From Pontibacter ramchanderi (GTDB taxonomy: Bacteria; Bacteroidota; Bacteroidia; Cytophagales; Hymenobacteraceae), in assembly GCF_002846395.1 (NCBI RefSeq), contig NZ_PJMU01000003.1:806001-870000 (forward strand): a stretch of 64,000 bases of DNA, in the 5' to 3' direction. A program made the position numbers and the translations under genes. Shown piece by piece: positions 52,332-62,080 of the stretch; the first letter of the stretch is position 1, and the number at the start of each line of letters is the position of its first letter. The notes under the pieces are model-generated. The model searched no databases and had not been told where the DNA came from. It saw only the letters and a list, made by a program, of their open reading frames with translations.

Positions 52332-55300
52332 TTGAAACCATCCTATTTCCTCTCAATGGCCTTGGTTTTGCTGCTGAGTTTCGGCACAAACAACCTGCAA
52401 GGCCAGTCAAAAAAAGCAAAAACAGCGAAGGCCTCTACCCAAAAAGCCACCGCCGCTACCTATACCCCTGGTCGCGACGCGGACTTCCTGCAGTACATGA
52501 ACAGCCGCTGGGTTGATTCTGTCATGAAGACGCTCACGCCTGAAGAGCGAATTGCTCAGCTGATCTCGATTCCGGTGTACTCCAACAAGAACCAGGCGCA
52601 CATCGACTCGATCAGCAACATCGTGAAGACTTACAAAGTGGGTGGGATGATCTTCTTCCAGGGTGGTCCGGTGCGACAGGCTAAGATGACCAACCGCTAC
52701 CAGCAAGAGAGCAAGGTGCCGCTGATGATCTCGATTGACGGCGAGTGGGGACTGGCCATGCGCCTCGACAGCACGGTTCGCTTCCCTTACCAGATGGCAC
52801 TGGGTGGTATCGACAACGAATTGCTGATCTATGAGATGGGCGCTGAAATTGCCCGTCAGTGCAAGCGACTGGGTGTGCACGTGAACTTCGCCCCGACCGT
52901 GGACATCAACAACAACGCGAATAACCCGGTGATCGGCTTCCGTTCTTTCGGTGAAGACAAGTATAATGTGGCCAGCAAGTCACTGGCATACATGAAAGGC
53001 ATGCAGGACAACCACGTGTTGGCCAGCGCCAAGCACTTCCCGGGCCACGGCGACACCAACGTGGACTCGCACTACGGTCTACCGCTGATCAACTTCTCCC
53101 GCATTCGCCTCGACTCTACCGAGCTGCACCCGTTCCGCAAGCTGATGGACAAAGGACTGGGCAGCGTAATGGTGGCGCATATGAACATCCCGGTGCTCGA
53201 CAACACGCCGAACCTGGCCTCTACCCTCTCAAAGCCGATTGTAACTGACCTCCTCAAGAACGAGCTCAACTACAAAGGCATCGTGTTCACCGACGCCCTC
53301 AACATGCAGGGTGTCGCCAAGTTCTACCCGCCGGGGGTTGTAGATGTAAAGGCTCTGGTGGCTGGCAACGATGTTATGCTGAACACGATGGACGTGAAAA
53401 CCACCATCGAAGAAGTAAAGAAAGCCATCGCCAACAAAGAGATCACACAGGCGGAGATTGACTTCCGCGTTCGCAAAGTGCTGGCTGCCAAGCAATGGGT
53501 GGGCCTCGACAAGTGGGAGCCGATCGAAACCAAAAACCTGATTGCCGACCTCAACAACCCGCATGCCCAGTACCTGAACCGCCAACTGACCGAGGCCTCG
53601 CTCACGCTGCTGCGCAACAAAAACCACATCCTGCCGATCCAGACGCTGGACACCCTGAAGGTAGCGGCACTGGCGATTGGCACGAAGAAGGAAACAGCTT
53701 TCCAGCGCGACCTGGCCCGCTATACTCAAGTGGATACATTCTTCCTGAAGCCCGCCAACTCTATTGAAGAGCTACAGGCCATGAAGGAGAAGCTGAAGGA
53801 CTACAACCTGATCATTGCCGGGGTACACGCGCTGCAGCTAAAAGCCGGAAGCAGCAATTTCGGTATCACCGCCGAGATGAACCTGTTCCTGAAAGAGCTG
53901 ATTCGCACCAAGAAAACCATCGTGAGCGTGTTTGGCAACGTGTATAGCCTCGCCGAAATGGAGAGCCTCGACAAAGCCGACGCCGTGATTGCCGCTTATC
54001 AGGAAAATGCCGTAACCCAGGACCTGGCTTCGCAGCTGATCTTTGGAGGTATAGGCGCCACCGGCAAACTGCCGGTTACAGTGAGCAACACCTTTAAGAT
54101 AGGCGACGGCCTGTTGACCCACGGTGGCATGCGCCTGGCCTACTCTATGCCGGAGGCAGTTGGCATCAAATCGCAGGATCTGGCAGGTATCGACTCGCTT
54201 GTGCACCAGGCTATCCGCGAAGAAGCCGCTCCGGGTGCTCAGGTGCTGGTGGCCAAAGACGGCAAGGTGATTTACCACAAAGCCTTCGGGCACCATACCT
54301 ATGACAAGGAGCAAGCCGTGCGCGTGGACGACCTCTACGACCTGGCTTCCGTGACCAAGATCAGCACCTCGATGGCCGCGCTGATGCGTTTGAAAGGCGA
54401 AGGCCGCTTTGATGAGAACCAAACGCTGGGTACTTACCTGCCGATGGCCGCCGGCACCAACAAAGCCGACCTCAACTACCGCGACATCCTCACGCACCAG
54501 GCCCGCCTGAAATCCTGGATCCCGTTCTGGAAAGAGACCGTGAAGGAAAACGGCAACTTCAAGTGGCGCACTTTCAAGGCAGATTCGTCGGCTCGCTTCC
54601 CGATCAAAGTGGCGGATAACCTGTACATCCATCGCAAGTACTCCGATAAGATCTACAAGGAGATCATGGAGTCGCCGTTGAACGAAAAGCCAGGTTACGT
54701 GTACAGCGACCTGTCCTTCATACTGGCACCGAAAGTGGTGGAGAACATCACCGGCGTGGGTTTTGAGACCTACCTCCAGAACATGATCTACAAGCCACTG
54801 GGCGCTACGACGCTCACGTTCAACCCATACAAGCATTACCCGGCTTCACGCGTTGTACCGACTGAGTTTGAGCCGCACTTCCGCAAGCAACTGCTGCACA
54901 CCACTGTGCACGACGAAGGCGCAGCCATGCTGGGTGGTGTGAGCGGCCACGCGGGTCTGTTCGGCAACTCCAACGATGTGGCCAAACTGATGCAGCTATA
55001 CCTGAACGACGGCGAGTACGCCAACAAGCGCTACTTTGCCGAGAACGTGGTGAAAGACTACAGCAAGTGCCAGTTCTGCGAGCAGGGCAACTACCGCGCC
55101 CTCGGCTTCGACCGTCCGGCCAAGCCAGGTGCGCAGAACAGCAACGCCGCTCCAAGCGCACCTGCTGAGAGCTTTGGTCACTCTGGTTTTACGGGCACCT
55201 ATACCTGGGTAGATCCCGTAAACAACCTGGTATATGTGTTCCTGAGCAACCGCGTGAATCCGACCCGCGAAAACAACAAGCTCAGCAAGCTCAATACACG

Positions 55301-55379
55301 CACAGGTGTACTGCAGGTGGTGTACGACGCCATGGGCAAAAGCAACGAGAAACAGCCGACAGAGGCTTCTGCTCAATAA
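52332..55379 (+). CDS. Fusion of NagZ-type GH3 beta-N-acetylglucosaminidase and beta-lactamase-family serine hydrolase
   Basis: A 1015-residue protein with a TTG start and signal peptide. GH3 domain: KHFPGHGDTNVDSH at 234-247 with the NagZ His/Asp pair and the nucleophile D321 in VFTDALNMQG; a GH3 C-terminal domain reaches about 590. The C-terminal part from about 610 is a class-C-like serine hydrolase: SVTK (S673, K676), YSD and HSGFTG. Both enzymes would act on murein or its fragments in the periplasm, unlike cytosolic NagZ. This fusion is common in Bacteroidota. Confidence 0.93.
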   Translation: MKPSYFLSMALVLLLSFGTNNLQGQSKKAKTAKASTQKATAATYTPGRDADFLQYMNSRWVDSVMKTLTPEERIAQLISIPVYSNKNQAHIDSISNIVKTYKVGGMIFFQGGPVRQAKMTNRYQQESKVPLMISIDGEWGLAMRLDSTVRFPYQMALGGIDNELLIYEMGAEIARQCKRLGVHVNFAPTVDINNNANNPVIGFRSFGEDKYNVASKSLAYMKGMQDNHVLASAKHFPGHGDTNVDSHYGLPLINFSRIRLDSTELHPFRKLMDKGLGSVMVAHMNIPVLDNTPNLASTLSKPIVTDLLKNELNYKGIVFTDALNMQGVAKFYPPGVVDVKALVAGNDVMLNTMDVKTTIEEVKKAIANKEITQAEIDFRVRKVLAAKQWVGLDKWEPIETKNLIADLNNPHAQYLNRQLTEASLTLLRNKNHILPIQTLDTLKVAALAIGTKKETAFQRDLARYTQVDTFFLKPANSIEELQAMKEKLKDYNLIIAGVHALQLKAGSSNFGITAEMNLFLKELIRTKKTIVSVFGNVYSLAEMESLDKADAVIAAYQENAVTQDLASQLIFGGIGATGKLPVTVSNTFKIGDGLLTHGGMRLAYSMPEAVGIKSQDLAGIDSLVHQAIREEAAPGAQVLVAKDGKVIYHKAFGHHTYDKEQAVRVDDLYDLASVTKISTSMAALMRLKGEGRFDENQTLGTYLPMAAGTNKADLNYRDILTHQARLKSWIPFWKETVKENGNFKWRTFKADSSARFPIKVADNLYIHRKYSDKIYKEIMESPLNEKPGYVYSDLSFILAPKVVENITGVGFETYLQNMIYKPLGATTLTFNPYKHYPASRVVPTEFEPHFRKQLLHTTVHDEGAAMLGGVSGHAGLFGNSNDVAKLMQLYLNDGEYANKRYFAENVVKDYSKCQFCEQGNYRALGFDRPAKPGAQNSNAAPSAPAESFGHSGFTGTYTWVDPVNNLVYVFLSNRVNPTRENNKLSKLNTRTGVLQVVYDAMGKSNEKQPTEASAQ

Positions 55380-55389
55380 GCAACAAGGT

Positions 55390-55425
55390 ACAGCCGTCCC
55401 GCACGAAACGGGACGGCTGTCTTTT
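55390..55425 (+). terminator. Terminator of the NagZ/beta-lactamase gene
   Basis: A 12-bp perfect stem (ACAGCCGTCCCG and its complement) with a 7-base loop, followed by CTTTTT. Confidence 0.85.
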
Positions 55426-55468
55426 TACAAACCCTTGCTTCATCGCTATACCTTAAAAACGCAATCCG

Positions 55469-56644
55469 ATGACAAAACTCTCTACCGCACCTCCTCTGAC
55501 TGACGCCGGCCTGCTGCGCCCCAGAACCTACGAGCGTTACCTCTCGCTTGACGTGCTCCGCGGCCTGACCATTGCGCTGATGATCGTGGTGAACAACCCG
55601 GGCAGTTGGGGCAGCATTTACGCGCCTTTCAAGCACGCCGCCTGGCACGGCTTCACGGTGACCGACCTGGTGTTCCCATCCTTCCTGTTTGTAGTGGGCA
55701 ATGCCATGAGCTTCAGCATGCGCAAATTTGAGACGCAGCCCGACAGTGTGTTTCTGCGCAAAGTGTTCAAGCGCACGGTACTGATCTTCCTGATCGGCCT
55801 GTTCCTCAACTTATTCCCGTTTGTGATGCGCAATCCGGAGGGAGCTATCGTACTGAAAGACTTCACAGCAGTTCGTATTATGGGGGTGCTGCAGCGTATA
55901 GCGCTCTGTTATTTCATCGCCTCGCTGGCCGTGCATTACCTCAAGTTCAAAGGAGCCGCCATCTTCAGTGTGGTCGTGCTGCTGGGCTACTGGGCGGTCA
56001 TGTACTTCTTTGGCGACGCGGCCGATCCGTATAGCGTGGCCGGCAATGCCGCCCGCAAATTCGACGACCTGATCATACCTGAAACCAACCTCTACAAAGG
56101 CTTCGGTATACCTTTCGATCCGGAAGGTTTGCTGAGCACGCTGCCCGCCACCGTGAACGTGATCGCTGGTTACTTTGCGGGGCTGTTCATTCAGAAAAGC
56201 GGCAACAACCTGCCTACTGTCTTCAAGCTGATGCTGGCAGGTGCTGTGCTGGTGGCCGGGGCTCTGGTGTGGGATCTTTATTTCCCGATCAACAAGCCGA
56301 TCTGGACAAGCTCTTACGTGCTGCACTCCGTTGGCCTGAGCGTGATGCTGATTGCCGGACTGATGCTGGTGATCGAAGTGCTGGGCTTTGTGAAGTGGTC
56401 ATACTTCTTCGAGGCGTTCGGCAAAAACCCCTTGTTCATCTTTGCCTTCGCCACGCTGGTGATCAAACTGCTCAACTTTATCCGCATCGGCGAGATGAGT
56501 CTGCAGAAGTGGCTTTATACAAAGCTATTCCTGAGCTGGACTGAGGGAGAAACTGCTTCGCTCTTGTTTGCACTGGCTTATATGTTGACCATGTGGGTGA
56601 TCGGTTTCTGGATGGACAAGAAAAAGATCTATGTGAAGGTATAA
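55469..56644 (+). CDS. DUF5009 / heparan-alpha-glucosaminide N-acetyltransferase-like protein
   Basis: A 391-residue membrane protein with about ten helices. RYLSLDVLRGLTIALMI and the loop FKHAAWHGFTVTDLVFPSFLF (with the likely active histidine) mark the HGSNAT/DUF5009 family, which moves acetyl groups across membranes onto glucosamine residues. Here it could re-acetylate glucosamine residues of periplasmic murein fragments; that is inference from the neighbours. Follows the NagZ fusion but after a terminator. Confidence 0.82.
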   Translation: MTKLSTAPPLTDAGLLRPRTYERYLSLDVLRGLTIALMIVVNNPGSWGSIYAPFKHAAWHGFTVTDLVFPSFLFVVGNAMSFSMRKFETQPDSVFLRKVFKRTVLIFLIGLFLNLFPFVMRNPEGAIVLKDFTAVRIMGVLQRIALCYFIASLAVHYLKFKGAAIFSVVVLLGYWAVMYFFGDAADPYSVAGNAARKFDDLIIPETNLYKGFGIPFDPEGLLSTLPATVNVIAGYFAGLFIQKSGNNLPTVFKLMLAGAVLVAGALVWDLYFPINKPIWTSSYVLHSVGLSVMLIAGLMLVIEVLGFVKWSYFFEAFGKNPLFIFAFATLVIKLLNFIRIGEMSLQKWLYTKLFLSWTEGETASLLFALAYMLTMWVIGFWMDKKKIYVKV

Positions 56645-56668
56645 AGGTATAGCCAGCCCGAACCTGAG

Positions 56669-56700
56669 AGCCTGTCCCGAATGCGGGGCAGGCTTTTTTT
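56669..56700 (+). terminator. Terminator of the DUF5009 gene
   Basis: AGCCTGTCCC (56669-56678) pairs with GGGGCAGGCT (56685-56694, one G-U pair) and is followed by a run of T. Confidence 0.8.
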
Positions 56701-56870
56701 GTTTGAATCTGATCATGGCGCTCATGCCCCAACAAACGAAAATTTGCAAAACGCTGCTACAACTCCAATTCAGGTATAGATAGACAGAAAAGCCTCTTTA
56801 CTGTGTTTACACACTAATTTCTGAATTAAATTCCGGGTAGCTGCTCACAACATATTTCCAGAAAATAATA

Positions 56871-56878
56871 TATATTTG
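56871..56878 (+). promoter_or_regulatory. -7 element upstream of the DeoR gene
   Basis: TATATTTG fits TAnnTTTG exactly and lies 27 bp before the ATG. I could not find a TTTG -33 element at the usual 19-base spacing, so only the -7 half is claimed. Confidence 0.4.
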
Positions 56879-56904
56879 GCTTTTAGCTACCAAAAACAAA
56901 CAGA

Positions 56905-57648
56905 ATGCTTAAGGAGGAACGGCAGGCTTTTATCATAAAGCAGATTAACCTGCACAACAAAGTGCTTTCATCGGATTTGAGTTTAAAACTCAATGTGTCG
57001 GAAGATACGGTGAGAAGAGACCTTAACGAACTGGCCGAGAGCGGTCAGATACTGAAAGTACACGGTGGCGCTTTGTCCAAATCGTTCCATTACCCGTTCA
57101 GCCAGTCGGAGGTATACGCCAAGGAGTCGAAAAAGGAAGTTGCCCGCAAGGTGATCGACCTGTTGAAAGATGGCATGAGCATACTGGTAGGCGGCGGCAC
57201 GACCATGATCGAAGTGGCCCGCATGATACCCGACACCCTGCGCTGCACTTTCTTTACCGTAAGCCCGCTGGTAGCCCTGGAGCTGGCCGAGCGCCCGAAC
57301 ATCAGCGTGATACTGCTGGGTGGTCAGCTTTCTAAAAACTCCCACATTATGATCGGGGCACAGGTAGTGAACCAACTTTCCGAAATCAAAGTGGACCTTT
57401 GCATTCTTGGCACCAACTCTCTCTCCATAGAAGACGGCCTCACCGATTCTGACTGGGAGGTAGTGCAGGTAAAAAAAGCCATGATCCGCTCTGCCAAGAA
57501 AACAGCCATCATGAGTATTGCCGAAAAACTCGGCTCTGACCAAAACATGAAGGTGTGCGACCTTAACTCGATTCATTACCTGATAACAGACCTGAAGCCG
57601 GAAGACGCCAGCCTGAGAGAATATGCGGCCGTTGTGGAGGTTGTTTAA
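56905..57648 (+). CDS. DeoR/GlpR family transcriptional repressor
   Basis: A 247-residue regulator: N-terminal HTH (SSDLSLKLNVSEDTVRRDLNEL, about 22-43) with ILKVHGGAL, then a ligand-binding DeoRC domain with GGGTTMIEVA near 96, LLGGQLS, and TNSLS. Sugar phosphates are the usual effectors. It is convergent with the D-lactate dehydrogenase-like gene and close to murQ and nag genes, which are candidate targets. Confidence 0.9.
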   Translation: MLKEERQAFIIKQINLHNKVLSSDLSLKLNVSEDTVRRDLNELAESGQILKVHGGALSKSFHYPFSQSEVYAKESKKEVARKVIDLLKDGMSILVGGGTTMIEVARMIPDTLRCTFFTVSPLVALELAERPNISVILLGGQLSKNSHIMIGAQVVNQLSEIKVDLCILGTNSLSIEDGLTDSDWEVVQVKKAMIRSAKKTAIMSIAEKLGSDQNMKVCDLNSIHYLITDLKPEDASLREYAAVVEVV

Positions 57649-57659
57649 AACCAGGCACC

Positions 57660-57702
57660 AAAAAGAGAGGTCCATCCCTGGCAGGGATGGACCTCTCTTT
57701 TT
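57660..57702. terminator. Bidirectional terminator
   Basis: A 19-bp perfect stem (57660-57678 and 57684-57702) with a 5-base loop and A/T runs at both ends. It separates the DeoR gene from the convergent flavoprotein gene. Confidence 0.92.
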
Positions 57703-57714
57703 AACAAGAATCTG

Positions 57715-60540
57715 TTACAAACACTCGTCCAACAGGTATACGATCGAATCATAATTGCGGCCAACCGCCTCTGTCATGGCCATTTCGCAGGTCTTTGCTG
57801 AAGAGTAATACCCATCATAGTCGCGTTGTCTCACCTCAGCCGCCTCTGGTGCTGTGGCAGATGCCGTTAGCTCCGGCACCAGAAAGCCCCGGTCGCCGGC
57901 CATACCGCAGCAACCCGCGTGCATTGGCACGGTTACCTCTTCGGCCAGCTGCCTGGCTATACCTACAAAGCGCGCTTCAAGTCCCATTTTCTGCAAAGAG
58001 CAAACCGGGTGCAGCACCACGTCCGCCTTTTTGCGCAGCACGGTAGCCTTTGGCAGCACAAATTCAGCGATGTAGTCGATGCTGTCGATGATCTTTATGT
58101 TGTCGAACTTCTGCTTGTTCTCAGCGGTGAGCACCGGCCGGCAACTCTGTAAGGTATGGGTGCAGGAGGTGATGTCAAGCACGAGCGGCAGGCGCCCTTT
58201 GTCGGTCCACTGCCATACCTTCTCTATCGTTTCGTTGGCGGTGTATGCAAAGGCTTTGCTATAACCTTTGGAAGAGAAAATCTGTCCGCAGCAGGCCCCC
58301 TGCACATTCTCCGGGATCGTGAACTTCAGCCCTGCCTTATCCGACACACTCTTAAACACGTCGATGATGTTTTTCCTGCCGGACTCCGCGGCCCCCATGG
58401 TGCGGGAAATACAGGTCGGGAAGTAGACCACAGCTGCTTCCGCAACAGGTGCGGTGGCATTGGCCATTGCCTTGGTTATACCTGGTGCCGGCGCCAGCTG
58501 CTTGGTCCAGAGCGGGAACGACGGGATCATGTCCTTCACTTCTTCCGTGAGCCTGGAGAGCGTATTGGCTCCCAACAGCTTATTCACGCCGGCCCCGGCA
58601 TGCAAACCAAATTTCACGGTCGCTGCAACAGGTCTGAAATTCTTGGCCACCATCAGCGCCACCTGGTTTGCCAGCTCGCTGTGGTTTTCGCGGCGGAGGC
58701 GCTTCACCAGGTCGCCGGTGTTGATATCTACTGGGCAGGCAGTGGCGCAAAGTCCGTCCACGGCGCAGGTATCCAGGCCATCGTACTGGTATTGGTTGAG
58801 GAGCTCTTTGTGCTCTTCTCGCTTGCCTTTGCGCTGCAGGTTGAGCAGTTCCCGGCGCACCACAATGCGCTGGCGTGGCGTAAGCGTGAGGTTACGACTC
58901 GGGCACTTGTGCTCACAAAAGCCACATTCCATGCAGCGGTCTACTTCCTCCTCCACCTTTGGCAGTTCTTTCAGGTTCTGGATGTGCGCGTTCTGGTCAT
59001 GGTTGATGATTACGCCGGGGTTGAGCAGGTTCTCAGGATCTACCACCTGTTTCAATGTTTTCATGATCCGGTATACTTCCGGCCCCCACTCCGTCTCCAC
59101 AAACGGCGCCATGTTACGGCCCGTTCCGTGCTCGGCTTTCAGGGCGCCTTCGTATTTCTTCACCACCAGCTTCACGACTTCTTTCAGGAAACGGTCGTAG
59201 CGGGCCACTTCATCCGGTGTATCAAAAGCCTGCGTGACTACAAAGTGGATGTTGCCGTCTTTGGCGTGGCCGAAGATTATGGCATTGTGGTAGGCATGTT
59301 TGCGGAAAAGCTCCTGAAGGTCCAGTATGGCGTCGCCGAGCTGGGCCACCGGCACGGCAATGTCCTCGAGCAGCACCGTGCTGCCGCTGGCCCGCACCGC
59401 TCCCACGGCCGGGAACATCCCTTTGCGCACTTTCCACAGGAAAGCCTGCTCGATTGGGTCAGTTGTAAACACCGGTTGCTCCAGCAGTGCCAGATCCGGG
59501 GCCAGGGCCATGAAGCTGAGAATCTTCTGCTGCACTTCTTCCGGTGTGTTTGCTTGGAACTCTACCAGCAAAGCAGCGGCTGTTTCCGGCAAAGTCTTGA
59601 TCACAGCCGGTACGCCTGCCATGTGCTCGATCGAGCGCAGCGAGGCCCGATCCATCAGTTCCACTGCCTCGGCACCCGCTTCGGTGAGCGGCACAATGGC
59701 CTGGCAGGCGGCGTATATATCGGGGAAGTAAAGTAGCGCTGTCGATTTGGACGGGTAGTCCGGCACGGTTTGTAGCACGGCCTCGGCAATGAAGCCGAGC
59801 GTACCTTCTGCCCCGATCAGCAGATGCGCCATGATGTCGAGCGGGTGCTCGTAGTCGATGAAGGCGTTGACGGAGTAACCAACCGTGTTTTTGGTCTTAT
59901 ACTTGTGCCGGATCAGGTAGTGCAGTTCCGGGTTATTGCGCACCTGTTGCTTTATCTTCTGCAGGGTCAGGTATAGCTCAGGGCATTCCTCACTGAAACG
60001 CAGGTAGTCGATCTGCTTCTCAGTGGTATAGCTCAGGCCGTTGGGCAGCACAAACCGGATGTATTTCGTGGTATGGTAAGAGTTCTTGCTCACGCCGCAG
60101 CACATGCCGCTAGCATTGTTGGAGAGAATGCCGCCCATCATGGCCGAATTGATGCTGGCCGGATCCGGACCGATCTTACGCATATACGGCCGCAGGTGCG
60201 CGTTTACAATGGCGCCAATCACGCCGGGCTGCACCCGTACCTGGGCTCCCTCCAGCTCCACCAGCACCTTGTTCCAATACTGGCTCAAATCTACCAATAT
60301 ACCGTCGGTAATGGACTGCCCTGAAAGGCTGGTGCCGGCCGTGCGGAAGGTAAGCGGAACCTTGTGCTGATGTGAGAACGCGAACAACTGTTTGATTTCC
60401 TCCTCCGACACTGGCTGCACCACGGCCTTAGGCCTGAGGTAGTAAAAACCGGCGTCAGAAGCGTAGGACACGACATCGATCAGGCGTGCCCGAATGCGCG
60501 CTTTTGGCAAAATGCTCTCCAAAAGCAAGGCTATATTCAT
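57715..60540 (-). CDS. FAD- and Fe-S-containing D-lactate dehydrogenase-like protein
   Basis: A 941-residue fusion. The N-terminal FAD domain (TFRTAGTSLSGQSITDGILVDLS and PDPASINSAMMGGILSNNASGMCCG) and FAD-oxidase C domain (VELMDRASL, EHGTGRNMAP) are followed by two 4Fe-4S motifs (CMECGFCEHKCPSR and CAVDGLCATACPV) and two CCG domains (GACCGQIF, HAGCCGMAG). This matches Dld-II-type D-lactate dehydrogenases, related to D-2-hydroxyglutarate dehydrogenase. It is 13 bp after a sodium symporter gene. D-lactate released by MurQ is an attractive substrate. Confidence 0.85.
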   Translation of the reverse strand: MNIALLLESILPKARIRARLIDVVSYASDAGFYYLRPKAVVQPVSEEEIKQLFAFSHQHKVPLTFRTAGTSLSGQSITDGILVDLSQYWNKVLVELEGAQVRVQPGVIGAIVNAHLRPYMRKIGPDPASINSAMMGGILSNNASGMCCGVSKNSYHTTKYIRFVLPNGLSYTTEKQIDYLRFSEECPELYLTLQKIKQQVRNNPELHYLIRHKYKTKNTVGYSVNAFIDYEHPLDIMAHLLIGAEGTLGFIAEAVLQTVPDYPSKSTALLYFPDIYAACQAIVPLTEAGAEAVELMDRASLRSIEHMAGVPAVIKTLPETAAALLVEFQANTPEEVQQKILSFMALAPDLALLEQPVFTTDPIEQAFLWKVRKGMFPAVGAVRASGSTVLLEDIAVPVAQLGDAILDLQELFRKHAYHNAIIFGHAKDGNIHFVVTQAFDTPDEVARYDRFLKEVVKLVVKKYEGALKAEHGTGRNMAPFVETEWGPEVYRIMKTLKQVVDPENLLNPGVIINHDQNAHIQNLKELPKVEEEVDRCMECGFCEHKCPSRNLTLTPRQRIVVRRELLNLQRKGKREEHKELLNQYQYDGLDTCAVDGLCATACPVDINTGDLVKRLRRENHSELANQVALMVAKNFRPVAATVKFGLHAGAGVNKLLGANTLSRLTEEVKDMIPSFPLWTKQLAPAPGITKAMANATAPVAEAAVVYFPTCISRTMGAAESGRKNIIDVFKSVSDKAGLKFTIPENVQGACCGQIFSSKGYSKAFAYTANETIEKVWQWTDKGRLPLVLDITSCTHTLQSCRPVLTAENKQKFDNIKIIDSIDYIAEFVLPKATVLRKKADVVLHPVCSLQKMGLEARFVGIARQLAEEVTVPMHAGCCGMAGDRGFLVPELTASATAPEAAEVRQRDYDGYYSSAKTCEMAMTEAVGRNYDSIVYLLDECL

Positions 60541-60553
60541 AGAAGGTATAAGC

Positions 60554-62080
60554 TTAATAAGTTGTCTGTTTTACTTTGGAGCCTCTTTCGGCCTCTTCCA
60601 GTGCGTCCATCAACTCGCCACCACCTGGCTTGCTCGTCGCCAGCAACATGATAAAGGTGATGGCGGCGTTAACCACGATCAGCTCAAAACCCATCGCATA
60701 GCCTGTCCAGCTCAGTGAGTTCGTGTCGAGGATATATGTCAGGATCGGGGATATGATGCAGATGTAAGGCACCAGTTTATCGGCTACAGCGCGTTTGTTG
60801 GCCATCCCGAAAGCGAACAGGCCCAGCAGCGGTCCATAGGTATAGCCGGCCGCCTTGAAGATGGCATTCACCACCGAGTCGTCGTTGATAATCTTGAACA
60901 CAAGAATCACCAGCAGCATCACTACCGAGAAGCCAATGTGCACCAGGTGACGGGTGCGGATCAGTTTTACATCGTCGTGGTTGGCCTTTTTGGTGAAGTT
61001 CAGAAAGTCCACGCAGAAAGAAGTGGTCAGGGCGGTCAGCGCAGAGTCGGTGGTGGCGAAGGTAGCCGCTGTGAGGCCCAGCATGAAGATGATGGCCGGC
61101 ACCATGGCCATATGGTTCAGGGCGATCTCCGGAAACAGGTGATCCGGGGTTGCCAGTGCCGCCACATCGATGCCATTGGCCTCGGCATACATGTACAGCA
61201 GCGCGCCCACGCTCAGGAAGAAGATGTTGATAGACACAAACACGGCCGTAAAAGAAAGCATGTTCTTCTGGGCTTCGCCAATGTTCTTGCAGCTCAGGTT
61301 CTTCTGCATCAGGTCCTGGTCCAGACCGGTCATGGCGATGGTCACGAAAATACCGCCGATGAAGTGCTTCAGGAAGTGGCTCTTGGTACCCAGGAAATCT
61401 TCCCAGAAGAACATCTTGGAGTAAGAACTGTTCTTCACCGCCTCAAAGGTCTGCACCACGTTCAAATCGAGGCTGTTGGCGATGAAGATGATGGAAAAGA
61501 TAACAGACCCAATGATGAATACGGTCTGCAGGGTATCAGTGATGACGATCGTCTTCAGGCCGCCCTTGTGGGTATAGAGCCAGATCAGGACAAGGCAGAT
61601 CGCCACAGTGGCCACAAAAGGCACATTCCAGGCATCGAAGATGAAGCGCTGCAGCACGATCGCCACCAGGTACAGGCGGAAAGCCGAGCCGATGGTACGC
61701 GACACAAGGAAGATCATGGCGCCTGTTTTATAGCTCCAGTAGCCAAACCGCTTCTCCAGGTAGGTATAGATCGAGATCAGGTTCATGCGGTAGTAGAGCG
61801 GCAGAAGCACAAAAGCGATCAGGATGAAACCGACCGTGTTACCGAGCACAAACTGGAAATAGCCGAAACTACTGTTAACCACCGCTCCCGGCACCGATAT
61901 AAACGTCACACCCGAAAGTGCGGTACCGATCATTCCGAAGGCCACAAAGTACCACTTTGAGTTGCGGTTGGCGATAAAGAAACTGGAGTTGTCTGACGCA
62001 CCCCGCGACGTGATGTAGGATATACCGATCAAGACAGCGAAATAGCCGATCAGGAAGGATAATAGAACGATTGGAGACAT
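60554..62080 (-). CDS. Sodium:solute symporter (SSS family)
   Basis: A 508-residue protein with about 13 helices. SSS traits include FFIANRNSKWYFVAFGMIGTALSG (near 35-60) and FITLGLTAATFATTDSALTALTTSF-like LGLTAATFATTDSALTA near 330. It is the first gene of a pair with the D-lactate dehydrogenase-like gene, so its cargo may be lactate, a related acid or an amino sugar such as MurNAc. The sequence cannot decide. Confidence 0.82.
   Translation of the reverse strand: MSPIVLLSFLIGYFAVLIGISYITSRGASDNSSFFIANRNSKWYFVAFGMIGTALSGVTFISVPGAVVNSSFGYFQFVLGNTVGFILIAFVLLPLYYRMNLISIYTYLEKRFGYWSYKTGAMIFLVSRTIGSAFRLYLVAIVLQRFIFDAWNVPFVATVAICLVLIWLYTHKGGLKTIVITDTLQTVFIIGSVIFSIIFIANSLDLNVVQTFEAVKNSSYSKMFFWEDFLGTKSHFLKHFIGGIFVTIAMTGLDQDLMQKNLSCKNIGEAQKNMLSFTAVFVSINIFFLSVGALLYMYAEANGIDVAALATPDHLFPEIALNHMAMVPAIIFMLGLTAATFATTDSALTALTTSFCVDFLNFTKKANHDDVKLIRTRHLVHIGFSVVMLLVILVFKIINDDSVVNAIFKAAGYTYGPLLGLFAFGMANKRAVADKLVPYICIISPILTYILDTNSLSWTGYAMGFELIVVNAAITFIMLLATSKPGGGELMDALEEAERGSKVKQTTY

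Noticed and set aside
58156..59736. 526-codon open frame on the + strand
   Set aside because: It lies entirely antisense to the FAD/Fe-S dehydrogenase gene, whose domains and motifs are complete; the frame is open only because of high GC and has no recognisable protein features.
60938..61960. 340-codon open frame antisense to the symporter gene
   Set aside because: The His/Gln/Asp-rich translation is a typical mirror of a membrane-protein gene and has no domain.
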